Below are positions 42,936 through 51,697 of a stretch of DNA of 64,000 nt, in pieces. The DNA comes from Streptomyces oceani (GTDB lineage: Bacteria; Actinomycetota; Actinomycetes; Streptomycetales; Streptomycetaceae): assembly GCF_001751245.1 (NCBI RefSeq), contig NZ_LJGU01000113.1:112189-176188 (forward strand). The letters are read 5' to 3'. The notes beneath the pieces were generated by a model. That model was not told where the DNA came from, made no database searches, and was given only the letters and a program-made list of their open reading frames with translations. How positions within the stretch are numbered: the stretch's first letter is position 1; each line of letters opens with the position of its first letter. The position numbers were made by a program, and so were the translations under genes.

Positions 42936-45143
42936 TCAGCCGTGCTTCGGGGCGGGTGCGGGGTCGCGTGGCAGGCGTAGCAGCCGCTCGCCGATGATGT
43001 TCAACTGCACCTCGGTCGTGCCGCCCGCGATCGACATGCAGCGGGAGTTGAGGAACATCCAGGTGGCGTCCTGCCGCGGTCCCTCGCCGGTCAGTGCCGC
43101 GCTGCCCCGCCAGTCCACGGCCGTCTCCCAGACCTGTTGCAGGTGCTCCACGCCGAGCAGTTTCGCGATGCTGGCCTCCGGGCCCGGTTGCTTCCCGGAG
43201 ACGGAACGCAGCGTCGTACGCAGTCCCAGCAGCCCCACCGACTGCGCGTCGCACAGGACGTGGCCGAGGTGCGCGTACCGTTCGTCGTCCATGTCCCCCG
43301 GCTCGTTGGTGGCGAGCTCCAGCAGCGCCTCGCCGCCCGAGCCGAGCGCGGAGTCGTGGGACAGCGCGACCCGCTCGTTGACCAGCGTGGTGCGGGCGAG
43401 CTTCCAACCGTCCCCCGGCTGGGCTACGAGCATCTCGTCCGGGACGAACACCTCGTCGAGGAACACCTCGTTGAACTCCGCCTCGCCGGTGATCTGCCGC
43501 AGCGGGCGGATCTCGATGCCCGGGACCCGCATGTCCAGCAGGAAGTACGACAGGCCCTTGTGCTTGGGCGCTTCGGGGTCCGTACGGGCGAGCAGGATGC
43601 CCCAGTCCGCCTCGCGGGCACCGGAGGTCCACACCTTCTGCCCGGTGAGTCGCCAGCCGCCGTCGACCCGCTCCGCGCGGGTGCTCAGCGCGGCGAGGTC
43701 GGAACCGGCACCGGGCTCGCTGAACAGCTGGCACCACACGATGTCCCCGCGCAGGCTCGGCCCGAGGAACCTCTCCTGCTGCGCGGTGTCCCCGTGCTCG
43801 ATGAGCGTCGGCACCACCCAGCCGCCGATGACCATGTCCACCGCGGTCAGTTCCGCCGCCCGCAGCTCCTCGGCGATGACGAGCTGCGCGAGGGCGTCCG
43901 CGCCCTTTCCCCAGGGAGCGGGCAGATGCGGAGCGGTGTATCCGTGGTCCGCGAGGTAGGTGAGGCGTTCCCGCTCCGCCATGGCGGTCGCCGCCCGGAG
44001 TTCGGCCCGCACCTCGGCGCGTACGGTCTCCGCCTCGGGCGGAAGCTCGACGCCGAGGCTCCGCCGCGCGCCGTCCAGGGTGAGCCGGCAGACCCTACGG
44101 CGCCAGCGGGCCGTCGGTCCGAGGGCGACGCGCAGGGTCTGGGCACGACGCAGATAGAGGTGGGCGTCGTGTTCCCAGGTGAAGCCGATCCCACCGAGGA
44201 CCTGGATGCAGTCCTTGGCGACGTCGAAGGCCGCCGCCACGCTGGTCGCGCCGGCGACGGCAGCCGCGAGTGACGCCTCACGCGGGTCCTCCACGGCGCC
44301 GGGGTCGCCGGCTCGGGCGGCGTCCCAGGCACAGGCGCGGGCCTGCTCGGCCTGCGCGAGCATGCGCGCGCACCGGTGCTTGACACCCTGGAACTGGCCG
44401 ACGGGCCGGCCGAACTGCTCCCGTACGGTGGCGTACTCGGCGGCGGTGGCGACCGCCCAGTCGGCGAGGCCCGAGGACTCCGCGGCGAAGAGCGTCGCGG
44501 CCAGGTCGAGGGGCAGCCGCGGGTCCACCGACAGCTGGTCGTCGGCCGGCACCGGCACGTCGGGACGCGGGCGCACCCGCGAGGACCGGCGGGTGAGGTC
44601 GTGGCTGCGGTGGTCGGTGGTCTCCACCGAGGTGCGCGGCAGCACCAGCCAGGTGGTGTCCTCGCCGTCCCGGACCGGCAGCACGAAGAGGTCGGCCGTA
44701 TGCCCGCCGATGACGAGCGGGCACTCGCCGGTGAGCGTCGTCGCGCCGTCCCGGGCGCGGGAGAGCGTCAGCGTGCCCGGCTCCAGCCCCACGGCTCCGA
44801 TCGTGCTGCCCTCGGCCAGGCCGGGCAGCCACTGCCGGTGGCCGGCGCGGTCCAGGATCGCGGCGGCGAGCGTGGTGGGGAGGAAGGGGCCCGGGGCCAT
44901 GGCTCGGCCCAGTTCCTCGACGACGACGGCGAGTTCCACGAGCCCGTAACCGCTGCCGCCCGACTCCTCGGGCAGGTGCAGGCCGAGGAGGCCCTGCGCG
45001 GTGAGGGTCGGCCAGTAGGGCGGCGGGCTCTCGTACTCGGCGTCCGTCACCGCGCGGACGACGTCCTGGGTGATGTGCCGGGTGGCGAACGCGCGTACGG
45101 AGTCGCGCAGATCGCGGTGTTCTTCGGTCAGCCCGATCGTCAT
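42936..45143 (-). CDS. Fused double acyl-CoA dehydrogenase, FadE34/ChsE3-like
   Basis: 735 residues, two acyl-CoA dehydrogenase units in one chain. The first (~1-350) has LLGLHLPEESGGSGYGLVELAVVVEELGRAM and IQVLGGIGFTWEHDAHLYLRRA; the second (~365-735) has LFSEPGAGSDLAALSTRAERVDGGWRLTGQKVWTSGAREADWGILLARTDPEAPKHKG and SRCMSIAGGTTEVQLNIIGERLL. Mycobacterial FadE34 (ChsE3, ~710 residues) has this architecture and oxidises 3-oxo-chol-4-en-24-oyl-CoA, the C5 side chain. The fusion therefore points to C24 steroid acids. It sits 7 bp downstream of fadA5. Which half is catalytic cannot be settled here. Confidence 0.9.
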   Translation of the reverse strand: MTIGLTEEHRDLRDSVRAFATRHITQDVVRAVTDAEYESPPPYWPTLTAQGLLGLHLPEESGGSGYGLVELAVVVEELGRAMAPGPFLPTTLAAAILDRAGHRQWLPGLAEGSTIGAVGLEPGTLTLSRARDGATTLTGECPLVIGGHTADLFVLPVRDGEDTTWLVLPRTSVETTDHRSHDLTRRSSRVRPRPDVPVPADDQLSVDPRLPLDLAATLFAAESSGLADWAVATAAEYATVREQFGRPVGQFQGVKHRCARMLAQAEQARACAWDAARAGDPGAVEDPREASLAAAVAGATSVAAAFDVAKDCIQVLGGIGFTWEHDAHLYLRRAQTLRVALGPTARWRRRVCRLTLDGARRSLGVELPPEAETVRAEVRAELRAATAMAERERLTYLADHGYTAPHLPAPWGKGADALAQLVIAEELRAAELTAVDMVIGGWVVPTLIEHGDTAQQERFLGPSLRGDIVWCQLFSEPGAGSDLAALSTRAERVDGGWRLTGQKVWTSGAREADWGILLARTDPEAPKHKGLSYFLLDMRVPGIEIRPLRQITGEAEFNEVFLDEVFVPDEMLVAQPGDGWKLARTTLVNERVALSHDSALGSGGEALLELATNEPGDMDDERYAHLGHVLCDAQSVGLLGLRTTLRSVSGKQPGPEASIAKLLGVEHLQQVWETAVDWRGSAALTGEGPRQDATWMFLNSRCMSIAGGTTEVQLNIIGERLLRLPRDPAPAPKHG

Positions 45144-45150
45144 GGTGTTC

Positions 45151-46338
<1,188 letters not shown>

Positions 46339-46373
46339 TCAGTTGGGGCCGGGTCGGTTCTGCCAGGAACCAG

Positions 46374-46390
46374 AACTAGAATTCATTCTG
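46374..46390. promoter_or_regulatory. KstR-like operator (motif B, site 3)
   Basis: AACTAGAATTCATTCTG, containing the perfect AGAAT-TC-ATTCT palindrome; the most symmetric of the four sites. 62 bp before the fadA5 start, with a second GAATTC 5 bp further on. Confidence 0.65.
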
Positions 46391-46408
46391 GAATTCCGCA
46401 AACCGGAG

Positions 46409-46423
46409 TCCCACTGAGTGGCC
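46409..46423. promoter_or_regulatory. Motif A palindrome, site 8 (fadA5 operon)
   Basis: TCCCACTGAGTGGCC, the least symmetric copy (last two bases off consensus), 97 bp before the fadA5 start and 18 bp from motif B site 3. Confidence 0.6.
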
Positions 46424-46449
46424 AGCGGCCGCCGCCCCGCCGCCTCGGG

Positions 46450-47226
46450 TCAGAAGACCTCGGGCCCCCGCAGGGTCGCCTCGGCTCCCCCGTCGACGTA
46501 CAACACCTGGCCTGTCACCTGGGAGTTCTCCGGGCTGATCAGCCACCGCAGCGCGGCGGCGATCGTCCCCGCCTCCGAATGGCCACCGAGCGGCATCGGC
46601 ACCGCCTCGTCCATGACCTTCTGCTGCTCGGGAGTGAGGGAGTGGGCCGCGGACATCGGAGTACGCACCACCCCGGGGGCGACCGCGTTCAACGGAATCC
46701 CCGCGCCCGCCCACTCGTCCGTCACGCAGACCGAGCGCAGCCACCGAGCCAGGGCCGCCTTGGAGGAGGGATAGAGCTTTCGGCCCTCCCCTCGCTCGGC
46801 CACCGTGGCCGCCGCCGCGAGCGCCGCCGTCTCGTCGCCGGCGAGGCAGGCGTCGATGATGTCCGGTGAGTTCGGCTGGGTGCCGCTGATGGAGCCGACG
46901 ACGGCCGCCCTCGGCAGCGAAGCCGCCATCAAGGCCGGTCGCAGGCCGCGCAACAGTTCGGTGGCGCCGAAGTAGTTCACCGCCACGGTGCCCTGCGTCG
47001 TCCCCGAGACGCCGGCGCAGGCGACCACCGCGTCCACGACTCCCCCGGTCGTACGGGCCACCTCCTCCACCGCCTCCCGCCGCCCGGTCGGGCTGCCGAG
47101 GTCCGCACAGACCTCTGCGTCCCGCAGATCGATGCCGGTGACCTCGTCTCCCCTGGCACGCAACTGCCCGGTGAGTTCCCTGCCGATGCCGGAAGCCGCT
47201 CCGCTGACTACCACCTGTCGTGCCAT
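46450..47226 (-). CDS. hsdA: 3-alpha-hydroxysteroid dehydrogenase (HsdA type)
   Basis: 258 residues from ATG 47226. SDR core: VSGAASGIGRELTG (~residue 7), VACAGVSG (~70), VVGSISG (Ser, ~112), KLYPSSKAAL (Tyr and Lys, ~153-157). GIDLRDAEVCADLGSPTGRREA, VAVNYFGATELLRGLRPAL, LNAVAPGVVRTPM and the end VDGGAEATLRGPEVF parallel the Comamonas testosteroni 3-alpha-HSD/carbonyl reductase very closely. That enzyme oxidises 3-alpha-hydroxyls of androsterone and bile acids with NAD. The match indicates that the pathway accepts 3-alpha-hydroxy steroids. It lacks its own recognised motif A site. Confidence 0.88.
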   Translation of the reverse strand: MARQVVVSGAASGIGRELTGQLRARGDEVTGIDLRDAEVCADLGSPTGRREAVEEVARTTGGVVDAVVACAGVSGTTQGTVAVNYFGATELLRGLRPALMAASLPRAAVVGSISGTQPNSPDIIDACLAGDETAALAAAATVAERGEGRKLYPSSKAALARWLRSVCVTDEWAGAGIPLNAVAPGVVRTPMSAAHSLTPEQQKVMDEAVPMPLGGHSEAGTIAAALRWLISPENSQVTGQVLYVDGGAEATLRGPEVF

Positions 47227-47686
47227 TACTGATACCTGCTTCCTGCTCCTGGCGATGAGTTGGGCTTCGGGTCCTGGTGACTCGACTTTGTCGGACAACC
47301 GACGGGTACGGGAGCCCTGGGCCGGCAGCGGTCCGTACCAATCATGATGGGCCAACCGCCTTCGCATGGCCGGGTCTTGGTGCCCGCACAAACGATCCCG
47401 TCGCCTTCTGGGTTCGCTCGCCTCCCAGTTCTGAGCTCGGCGGCCGCAGCTCCCGACCAAGCAGCGCGGTCGCGCTCGGGGCAACCATCTCTCCCTGCCC
47501 GCCGTTCTGTGGGTACGGCGAGTGAGCCGAAGAGCGCGCCGGTGTGGAAAGTGACGAGACCAAGTGAGCGAGCAGTGGGGTCTCCCCAGGCCGTAGGCCG
47601 AGGGGAGGAGCGAGTGCAGTGTCGAGGAGCGTCGACACCGGGTTCGAGCGCTCGGAGGCGAACCGAGCGCGGAAGAAGCCCCCAGC
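47227..47686. other. 460-bp gap without a supported gene
   Basis: Separates the HsdA-type gene from the next SDR gene, both minus strand. No reading frame here has a ribosome site and family resemblance. It contains a hairpin at 47584-47605 and short GAGCGAG-like repeats around 47550-47660. The composition (less G+C at third positions in every frame) suggests non-coding or long-decayed DNA. No promoter for the HsdA-type gene was recognised, and no motif A or B is present. Confidence 0.5.
47584..47605. terminator. Hairpin downstream of the SDR gene (repeat pair)
   Basis: CCCCAGGCC-GTA-GGCC(G)AGGGG, about 80 bp after the SDR stop on the minus strand. Nearly the same sequence follows kshB at 56384-56404. 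Confidence 0.45.
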
Positions 47687-48445
47687 TCAGGTGTGGGAGC
47701 CACCGTCGACCCGGACCTCCGCTCCGGTGAGATAACCACCGTCCCTGGACGCCGCGAAGGCGAGGACTCCGGCGATCTGCTCGGGATCGGCCACGCCCCG
47801 GGGGGACCGGATGCGCTGGTAGTAGCTGGCGTCGAGCTCCGGTGGCAGCACGTCCGCACCCGTGAGGGGTGTGGCCACCGCTCCGGGTGACACGGGTACG
47901 ACGCGGATACCGCGATGCGCCACCTCCGACGCCAGGCACAGCGAGAACGCCAACACGGCCCCCTTGGAGGCGGAGTAGGCGCTCATGTACGGGTTCCCGT
48001 GGGTGGCCGAGGAAGAGGCGACATTGACGATCACGCCCGTGTCGTCCGGCAGGTGTGGCAGGGCCTCGCGGCAGAAGAGCGCCGTCCCCACCGCGTTGAC
48101 CGTGAACAGCCGCTGCATGTCGCTGACCGTCAGCCGGTCGATCGGGGTCGTCCGGTGGATGCCGGCCACGTTGATCAGGACGTCGATGCCGCCCAGTTCG
48201 CCCACGGCCGCGCTGATTGCGTCGATGACCGCCCGCTCGTCGGAGACGTCGGCGACGTGCGGCACGATTCGGCCCGCTGCTCCCGGTTCCGCTGTCGCGG
48301 CCTCGACGGTACGGCGGAGGCCGTCTTCCGACAGGTCGACGGCGAGGACCGTCCCACCCTCGGCCACGAGACGTACCGCCGTGGCCCGGCCGATGCCCGA
48401 ACCCGCTCCGGTGAGCAGGATGTTGACTCGCTCGAAACGGTTCAT
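47687..48445 (-). CDS. SDR family oxidoreductase
   Basis: 252 residues from ATG 48445 (GAAGGG site). LLTGAGSGIGRATA (~residue 10), INVAGIH in place of NNAG (~88), Ser in NVASSSATHG (~142) and AYSASKGA (Tyr and Lys, ~155-159). Asp at the end of the second strand (LAVDLSED) favours NAD(H). It is compatible with a 7-, 12- or 17-hydroxysteroid dehydrogenase, but nothing in the sequence fixes the position. Single gene with a motif A site 74 bp upstream and a hairpin behind it. Confidence 0.87.
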   Translation of the reverse strand: MNRFERVNILLTGAGSGIGRATAVRLVAEGGTVLAVDLSEDGLRRTVEAATAEPGAAGRIVPHVADVSDERAVIDAISAAVGELGGIDVLINVAGIHRTTPIDRLTVSDMQRLFTVNAVGTALFCREALPHLPDDTGVIVNVASSSATHGNPYMSAYSASKGAVLAFSLCLASEVAHRGIRVVPVSPGAVATPLTGADVLPPELDASYYQRIRSPRGVADPEQIAGVLAFAASRDGGYLTGAEVRVDGGSHT

Positions 48446-48519
48446 CGCGGCCCTTCGCCTCGCTGTCCACGTCCGGTCGAGGCACGGTACGCAGGCACCG
48501 GAGGCCGTACGGGACGCGT

Positions 48520-48534
48520 CCCGCTCACCGGAAG
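48520..48534. promoter_or_regulatory. Motif A palindrome, site 9 (SDR at 47.7-48.4 kb)
   Basis: TCCCGCTCACCGGAA, 74 bp before the SDR start codon. Confidence 0.7.
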
Positions 48535-48564
48535 GGCACCGGGGCGGCGGGGCTCCGTCGCCCC

Positions 48565-48601
48565 GGCTCGTCGACCCGAGTTGGTGCCGGGTCGACGAGC
48601 C
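48565..48601. promoter_or_regulatory. 13-bp inverted repeat at the promoter of the SnoaL-like gene
   Basis: Perfect arms GGCTCGTCGACCC and GGGTCGACGAGCC with an 11-nt spacer. The right arm ends 5 bp before a TATGAT -10-like box (48606-48611), 10 bp ahead of the ATG at 48621; a -35-like TTGGTG lies in the spacer, though 19 bp from the -10. The geometry fits an operator that would block RNA polymerase. Confidence 0.55.
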
Positions 48602-48620
48602 GGGTTATGATGTGTGAGTC

Positions 48621-49073
48621 ATGACACCCCATCATGACCCGCGTTCCACAGACTCCGCCCAGAGCGGCGCGACACATACCGCCCAGAGCGGCACCGATCC
48701 GATGGTCACCGAAGCCCTGGCCGAGCACGTCGCACGGTGGGCCGAGCTGTTCAGCAGCGGCGACGCCGCCGGACTCGACCAGCTCTACGAGGACGGCGGC
48801 GTGTTGGTCCCCGTCCCCGGTCATCCCGTCACCGGCCCGGAGAGGTCCGCGGCCAACACGTACCTGCTCAGTCACGGCGTGCCGATGGAGGCCCGCGTGC
48901 GCCGTTGCTACGCGGCCGGCGACATCGCCCTGCTCGTCGTGGACTGGTCACTCAAGGGCACTGGGCACGACGGCACCGAGATCGACATGTCCGGGACGGC
49001 GACCGACGTGCTCCGGCTCGGTGCGGACGGTCGGTGGCGGTACGTCATCGACAACCCCGCCGGCGTCGCGTAG
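48621..49073 (+). CDS. SnoaL/NTF2-like protein
   Basis: 150 residues from ATG 48621; a short leader with a likely -10 box just upstream suggests a leaderless or near-leaderless mRNA. NTF2-like fold: HVARWAELFSSGDAAGLDQLYEDGGVLVP (~35-65) is the typical helix-strand start with the pocket-lining Tyr and Asp, and WRYVIDNPAGVA ends the cone. Members are isomerases, cyclases, dehydratases or binding proteins; ketosteroid isomerase belongs to this fold. No Tyr-Asp-Asp triad of ketosteroid isomerase can be assigned with confidence. It faces the kstD-like gene convergently and lies inside the island, with its own promoter and a separate palindrome. Confidence 0.78.
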   Translation: MTPHHDPRSTDSAQSGATHTAQSGTDPMVTEALAEHVARWAELFSSGDAAGLDQLYEDGGVLVPVPGHPVTGPERSAANTYLLSHGVPMEARVRRCYAAGDIALLVVDWSLKGTGHDGTEIDMSGTATDVLRLGADGRWRYVIDNPAGVA

Positions 49074-49075
49074 GG

Positions 49076-49091
49076 CACCGGTCGGCCGGTG
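49076..49091. terminator. Short hairpin between convergent genes
   Basis: CACCGG-TCGG-CCGGTG immediately after the SnoaL-like stop, in the 55-bp gap to the convergent flavoprotein gene. Confidence 0.45.
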
Positions 49092-49128
49092 TGCGTGGCC
49101 CAATCGGGTCCCGCACGCCCGTGCCGCG

Positions 49129-50616
49129 TCAGCCGCCGGCCGCCGCCCGTCCCGCCCTACGCCCGAAGAAGGTGCCGTCACCCAGCGACGTACCGCTGAC
49201 ATAGCCCGCGCCGTGCAGGCCGGAGCTGGCCCGGCCGGCCGCGTACAGGCCCGGGAGGGGAGCGCCGGAGACGTCCAGCACGGCGCCGTCGACGGTCGTG
49301 CGGAGCCCGCCCAGGGTGAAGCCCGCCGCTCCCGTCCCGGCTCCGGCACTCCCCCGGCCGCCGGCATGGAAGCCACGGCGTGGGTCGATTGCGGCGAGGG
49401 GCGGCTTCAACGGCCGCAGCCAGTCGGCGTCCTTGTGGAAGTACGGGTCCCGCCCCCGCTCGGCGTGCTGGTTGTACGTGCCGACGGAGGACTCCAGCGC
49501 GCCCGCCGGCATCCCGAGCCGGTCCTCGAGCGCGGCCAACTCCTCCTCGACGAACTCCGGCAGCACGCCCCAGCGTTCCGCCTCAGGGACGCTCTCGAAG
49601 CCCTCCTCGTCGATGATCACCCAGTACGGGCCAGGCTGGGTCAGCACCGCCGCCGCGCTGAACAGGCCGGGATAGACGTCCTCGTTGACGAACCGCTGAC
49701 CGTGCCCGTTGACCAGCATGCCGCGTACGGCCAGGGCCGGCAGCACGGTCATGGCGACCTCGACCACGGACATCCGCCGGGTCGCCGCGCCGATCGCGGA
49801 CGCCATCCGGATGCCGCTGCCGTCGTCCAGGCCATCGCTGACCTTGCCGTGGCCCAGCAGCGCGGGCGCGTGGTCGGCCAGCATCTCCTCGTTGTCCACG
49901 AAGCCTCCGGTGGTCAGGACGACGGCCCGGCGGGCGCGGAAGGCGACGTCCTCGCCGTGCCGCCGGCCGGTGACCCCGACCACCCGTCCGGCGCCGTCCA
50001 CCACCAGCGCCGTGGCCAGGGTGTCCGGCTCGGTCGCGGCTCCCGCGCCCCGGGCGGCGGCGATCAGCTTCTCCATCAGGAGCCAGCCACCGTACGCCCC
50101 GGTGGCGGGCCGGTGCCCGCGGGGGACGGGCCGCGCCAGGGTGTTGTACGGCCAGGCGTTCTCGCCCAGCCACATCAGCCCGTCCGTCGAGGGCGGCATC
50201 CAGGTCGGGGACTCCCACAGGCTGTGCTCGAAGGTGACGCCCCGGTCGACGAACCACCGGAAGTGCTCGGTGCTCTCCTCGCAGTACACCCGCAGCTTCT
50301 CCGGGTCGGCGTGCGGCCCGAGAGCGGCCTCGAGGTAGCGGAACATGTCCTGTGTGGTGTCCTGGTAGCCGCACGCGTCCTGTACGGGCGTCCCGCCGCC
50401 GAGGTAGAGCTCGCCACCCGAGAGGGCCGAGGAGCCTCCCGGCCCGCCGGCCCGCTCCAGCACCCGTACGTCCGCGCCGGCCGAGGCGGCCTCGAAGGCG
50501 GCGGCGGCACCGGCGCAGCCGAAACCGACCACGAGGACGTCGCACTCGGCGTCGTAGCGGCCGACGGAGCCGGCCGGCACCGGGGTCGCCGGCGTCGCCG
50601 ACCGGGCCGGGCTCAT
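49129..50616 (-). CDS. KstD-like FAD-dependent dehydrogenase/reductase, atypical C-terminus
   Basis: 495 residues; ATG 50616 overlaps the hsaC stop (ATGA). VLVVGFGCAGAAAAFEAASAG (~residue 28) is the FAD loop with Phe-Gly-Cys in place of the usual Ser-Gly-Gly. GGSSALSGGELYLGGGTPVQ follows at ~65. The end is LHGAGYVSGTSLGDGTFFGRRAG, without the YPGPG signature seen in the other two copies, so it may not be a Delta1-dehydrogenase; Delta4(5-beta)-dehydrogenase or reductase activity is possible. Flavoproteins of this subtype are frequent in mycobacterial steroid clusters. It ends the hsaG-F-A-(IS)-C unit. Confidence 0.82.
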   Translation of the reverse strand: MSPARSATPATPVPAGSVGRYDAECDVLVVGFGCAGAAAAFEAASAGADVRVLERAGGPGGSSALSGGELYLGGGTPVQDACGYQDTTQDMFRYLEAALGPHADPEKLRVYCEESTEHFRWFVDRGVTFEHSLWESPTWMPPSTDGLMWLGENAWPYNTLARPVPRGHRPATGAYGGWLLMEKLIAAARGAGAATEPDTLATALVVDGAGRVVGVTGRRHGEDVAFRARRAVVLTTGGFVDNEEMLADHAPALLGHGKVSDGLDDGSGIRMASAIGAATRRMSVVEVAMTVLPALAVRGMLVNGHGQRFVNEDVYPGLFSAAAVLTQPGPYWVIIDEEGFESVPEAERWGVLPEFVEEELAALEDRLGMPAGALESSVGTYNQHAERGRDPYFHKDADWLRPLKPPLAAIDPRRGFHAGGRGSAGAGTGAAGFTLGGLRTTVDGAVLDVSGAPLPGLYAAGRASSGLHGAGYVSGTSLGDGTFFGRRAGRAAAGG

Positions 50617-51542
50617 CGACCGGAGCCGGGCGGCAGGAACGCCGCGAGCGGCTCCGAACCGGACCAGTCGTGGCCCCAGTAGCTGTCCGCGGTGATCTCC
50701 TCGGCCGTGTAGGACGACTCGTCGACGAGCATGCCCTCGGTGCCGTACTCCAGGTCCCAACCTCCGGGGGCGCGCACGTAGAAGGAGACCATCTGGTCGT
50801 TGGTGTGGCGACCCAGGGTGGAGGAGAGCGGGAAGCCCTGGCGTGCCACGTTGTCGAGCGCGCGCCCCACCGCGTCCAGGCTGTCCACCTCGACCATGAG
50901 GTGCACCAGGCCGGGTTCCGCGTCGTGCGGGGCCGGGCACAGGGCCAGGCTGTGGTGTCGCTGGTTGACTCCCATGAAGCGCACCCTCCGCACCGGGGCG
51001 TCCGCGTCCCGACCGCCGAGCCGGATGGCGCCGCGCGGCAGGAAGCCGAGCACCTCGGTGTAGAAGGTGACGGTCTCCTCCATCCGGATGGTGGGCAGGA
51101 CGACATGGCCCATGCCCTGGGCTCCGGTGACGAAGTCCTGCCCCAGGCCGGTCAGTACGGGGCTGTGGTCGAGGATCGGCCCGAAGAAGACCTCGACCGG
51201 GACGCCGGCGGGATCGTCGAAGGTGATGGCCTCCTCCACCCCGGCCTCGTCGGCCTCCTCCCGGGTCAGCGCCTTGACCGGGGTACCGCAGGACTCGACG
51301 TCGCGGGCGACGGCTGCCAACGCGAACTGGTCGCGTACCTCCCAACCCACGGCTCGGACCCGGTCGGTGTCCCCCGGCAGGACGGCGAGGCGCGCCCGGC
51401 GCTCGTCCATGCGCAGGTACAGGCCGTCCGGGTCGGGTCCCGAGCCCTCGGCGAAGCCGAGCGCGCCGACGGTGAGTTCGCGCCAGCGGGCGATGTCCCG
51501 CGTCTGAACCCGGAGATAGCCGAGTCCTCGGATCTGCGTCAT
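50613..51542 (-). CDS. hsaC: Extradiol catechol dioxygenase HsaC
   Basis: 309 residues from ATG 51542 with a GGAGGAGAT site. Type I extradiol dioxygenase of two vicinal-oxygen-chelate domains; the C-terminal one holds the Fe(II) ligands His in GMGHVVLPT (~residue 145), His in RHHSLALC (~210) and Glu in GWDLEYG (~258). HsaC cleaves the catechol DHSA in meta position, opening ring A of the secosteroid. An insertion element has landed 10-20 bp upstream of its ribosome site, so its promoter must lie inside or beyond the element unless read-through occurs. The gene itself is intact. Confidence 0.92.
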   Translation of the reverse strand: MTQIRGLGYLRVQTRDIARWRELTVGALGFAEGSGPDPDGLYLRMDERRARLAVLPGDTDRVRAVGWEVRDQFALAAVARDVESCGTPVKALTREEADEAGVEEAITFDDPAGVPVEVFFGPILDHSPVLTGLGQDFVTGAQGMGHVVLPTIRMEETVTFYTEVLGFLPRGAIRLGGRDADAPVRRVRFMGVNQRHHSLALCPAPHDAEPGLVHLMVEVDSLDAVGRALDNVARQGFPLSSTLGRHTNDQMVSFYVRAPGGWDLEYGTEGMLVDESSYTAEEITADSYWGHDWSGSEPLAAFLPPGSGR

Positions 51543-51561
51543 CTGATCTCCTCCGTGGATA

Positions 51562-51581
51562 CCCCGAGCTTTAGCTCGGGG
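51562..51581. repeat. Left-end subterminal palindrome of the IS element
   Basis: Perfect 9-bp stem CCCCGAGCT with a TT loop. The same AGCTCGGGGAG string recurs at the right end (about 52943-52953). Confidence 0.85.
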
Positions 51582-51697
51582 AGGAAACGGAGCCTCTGCG
51601 GAGCAGGGCAGGGAGCGGGGATGCACCGCCAGGGCGGAGCCTCGTATCCACCAATTTGCCGCAGTAGGCCACACATTGACGTGCTAATTTGTGAGTC

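Noticed and set aside
46374-46396. GAATTC sites as mere restriction-site coincidence
   Set aside because: Rejected as an explanation: EcoRI sites should be rare in such GC-rich DNA, yet they fall at four promoters with matching flanks, so they were kept as motif B.
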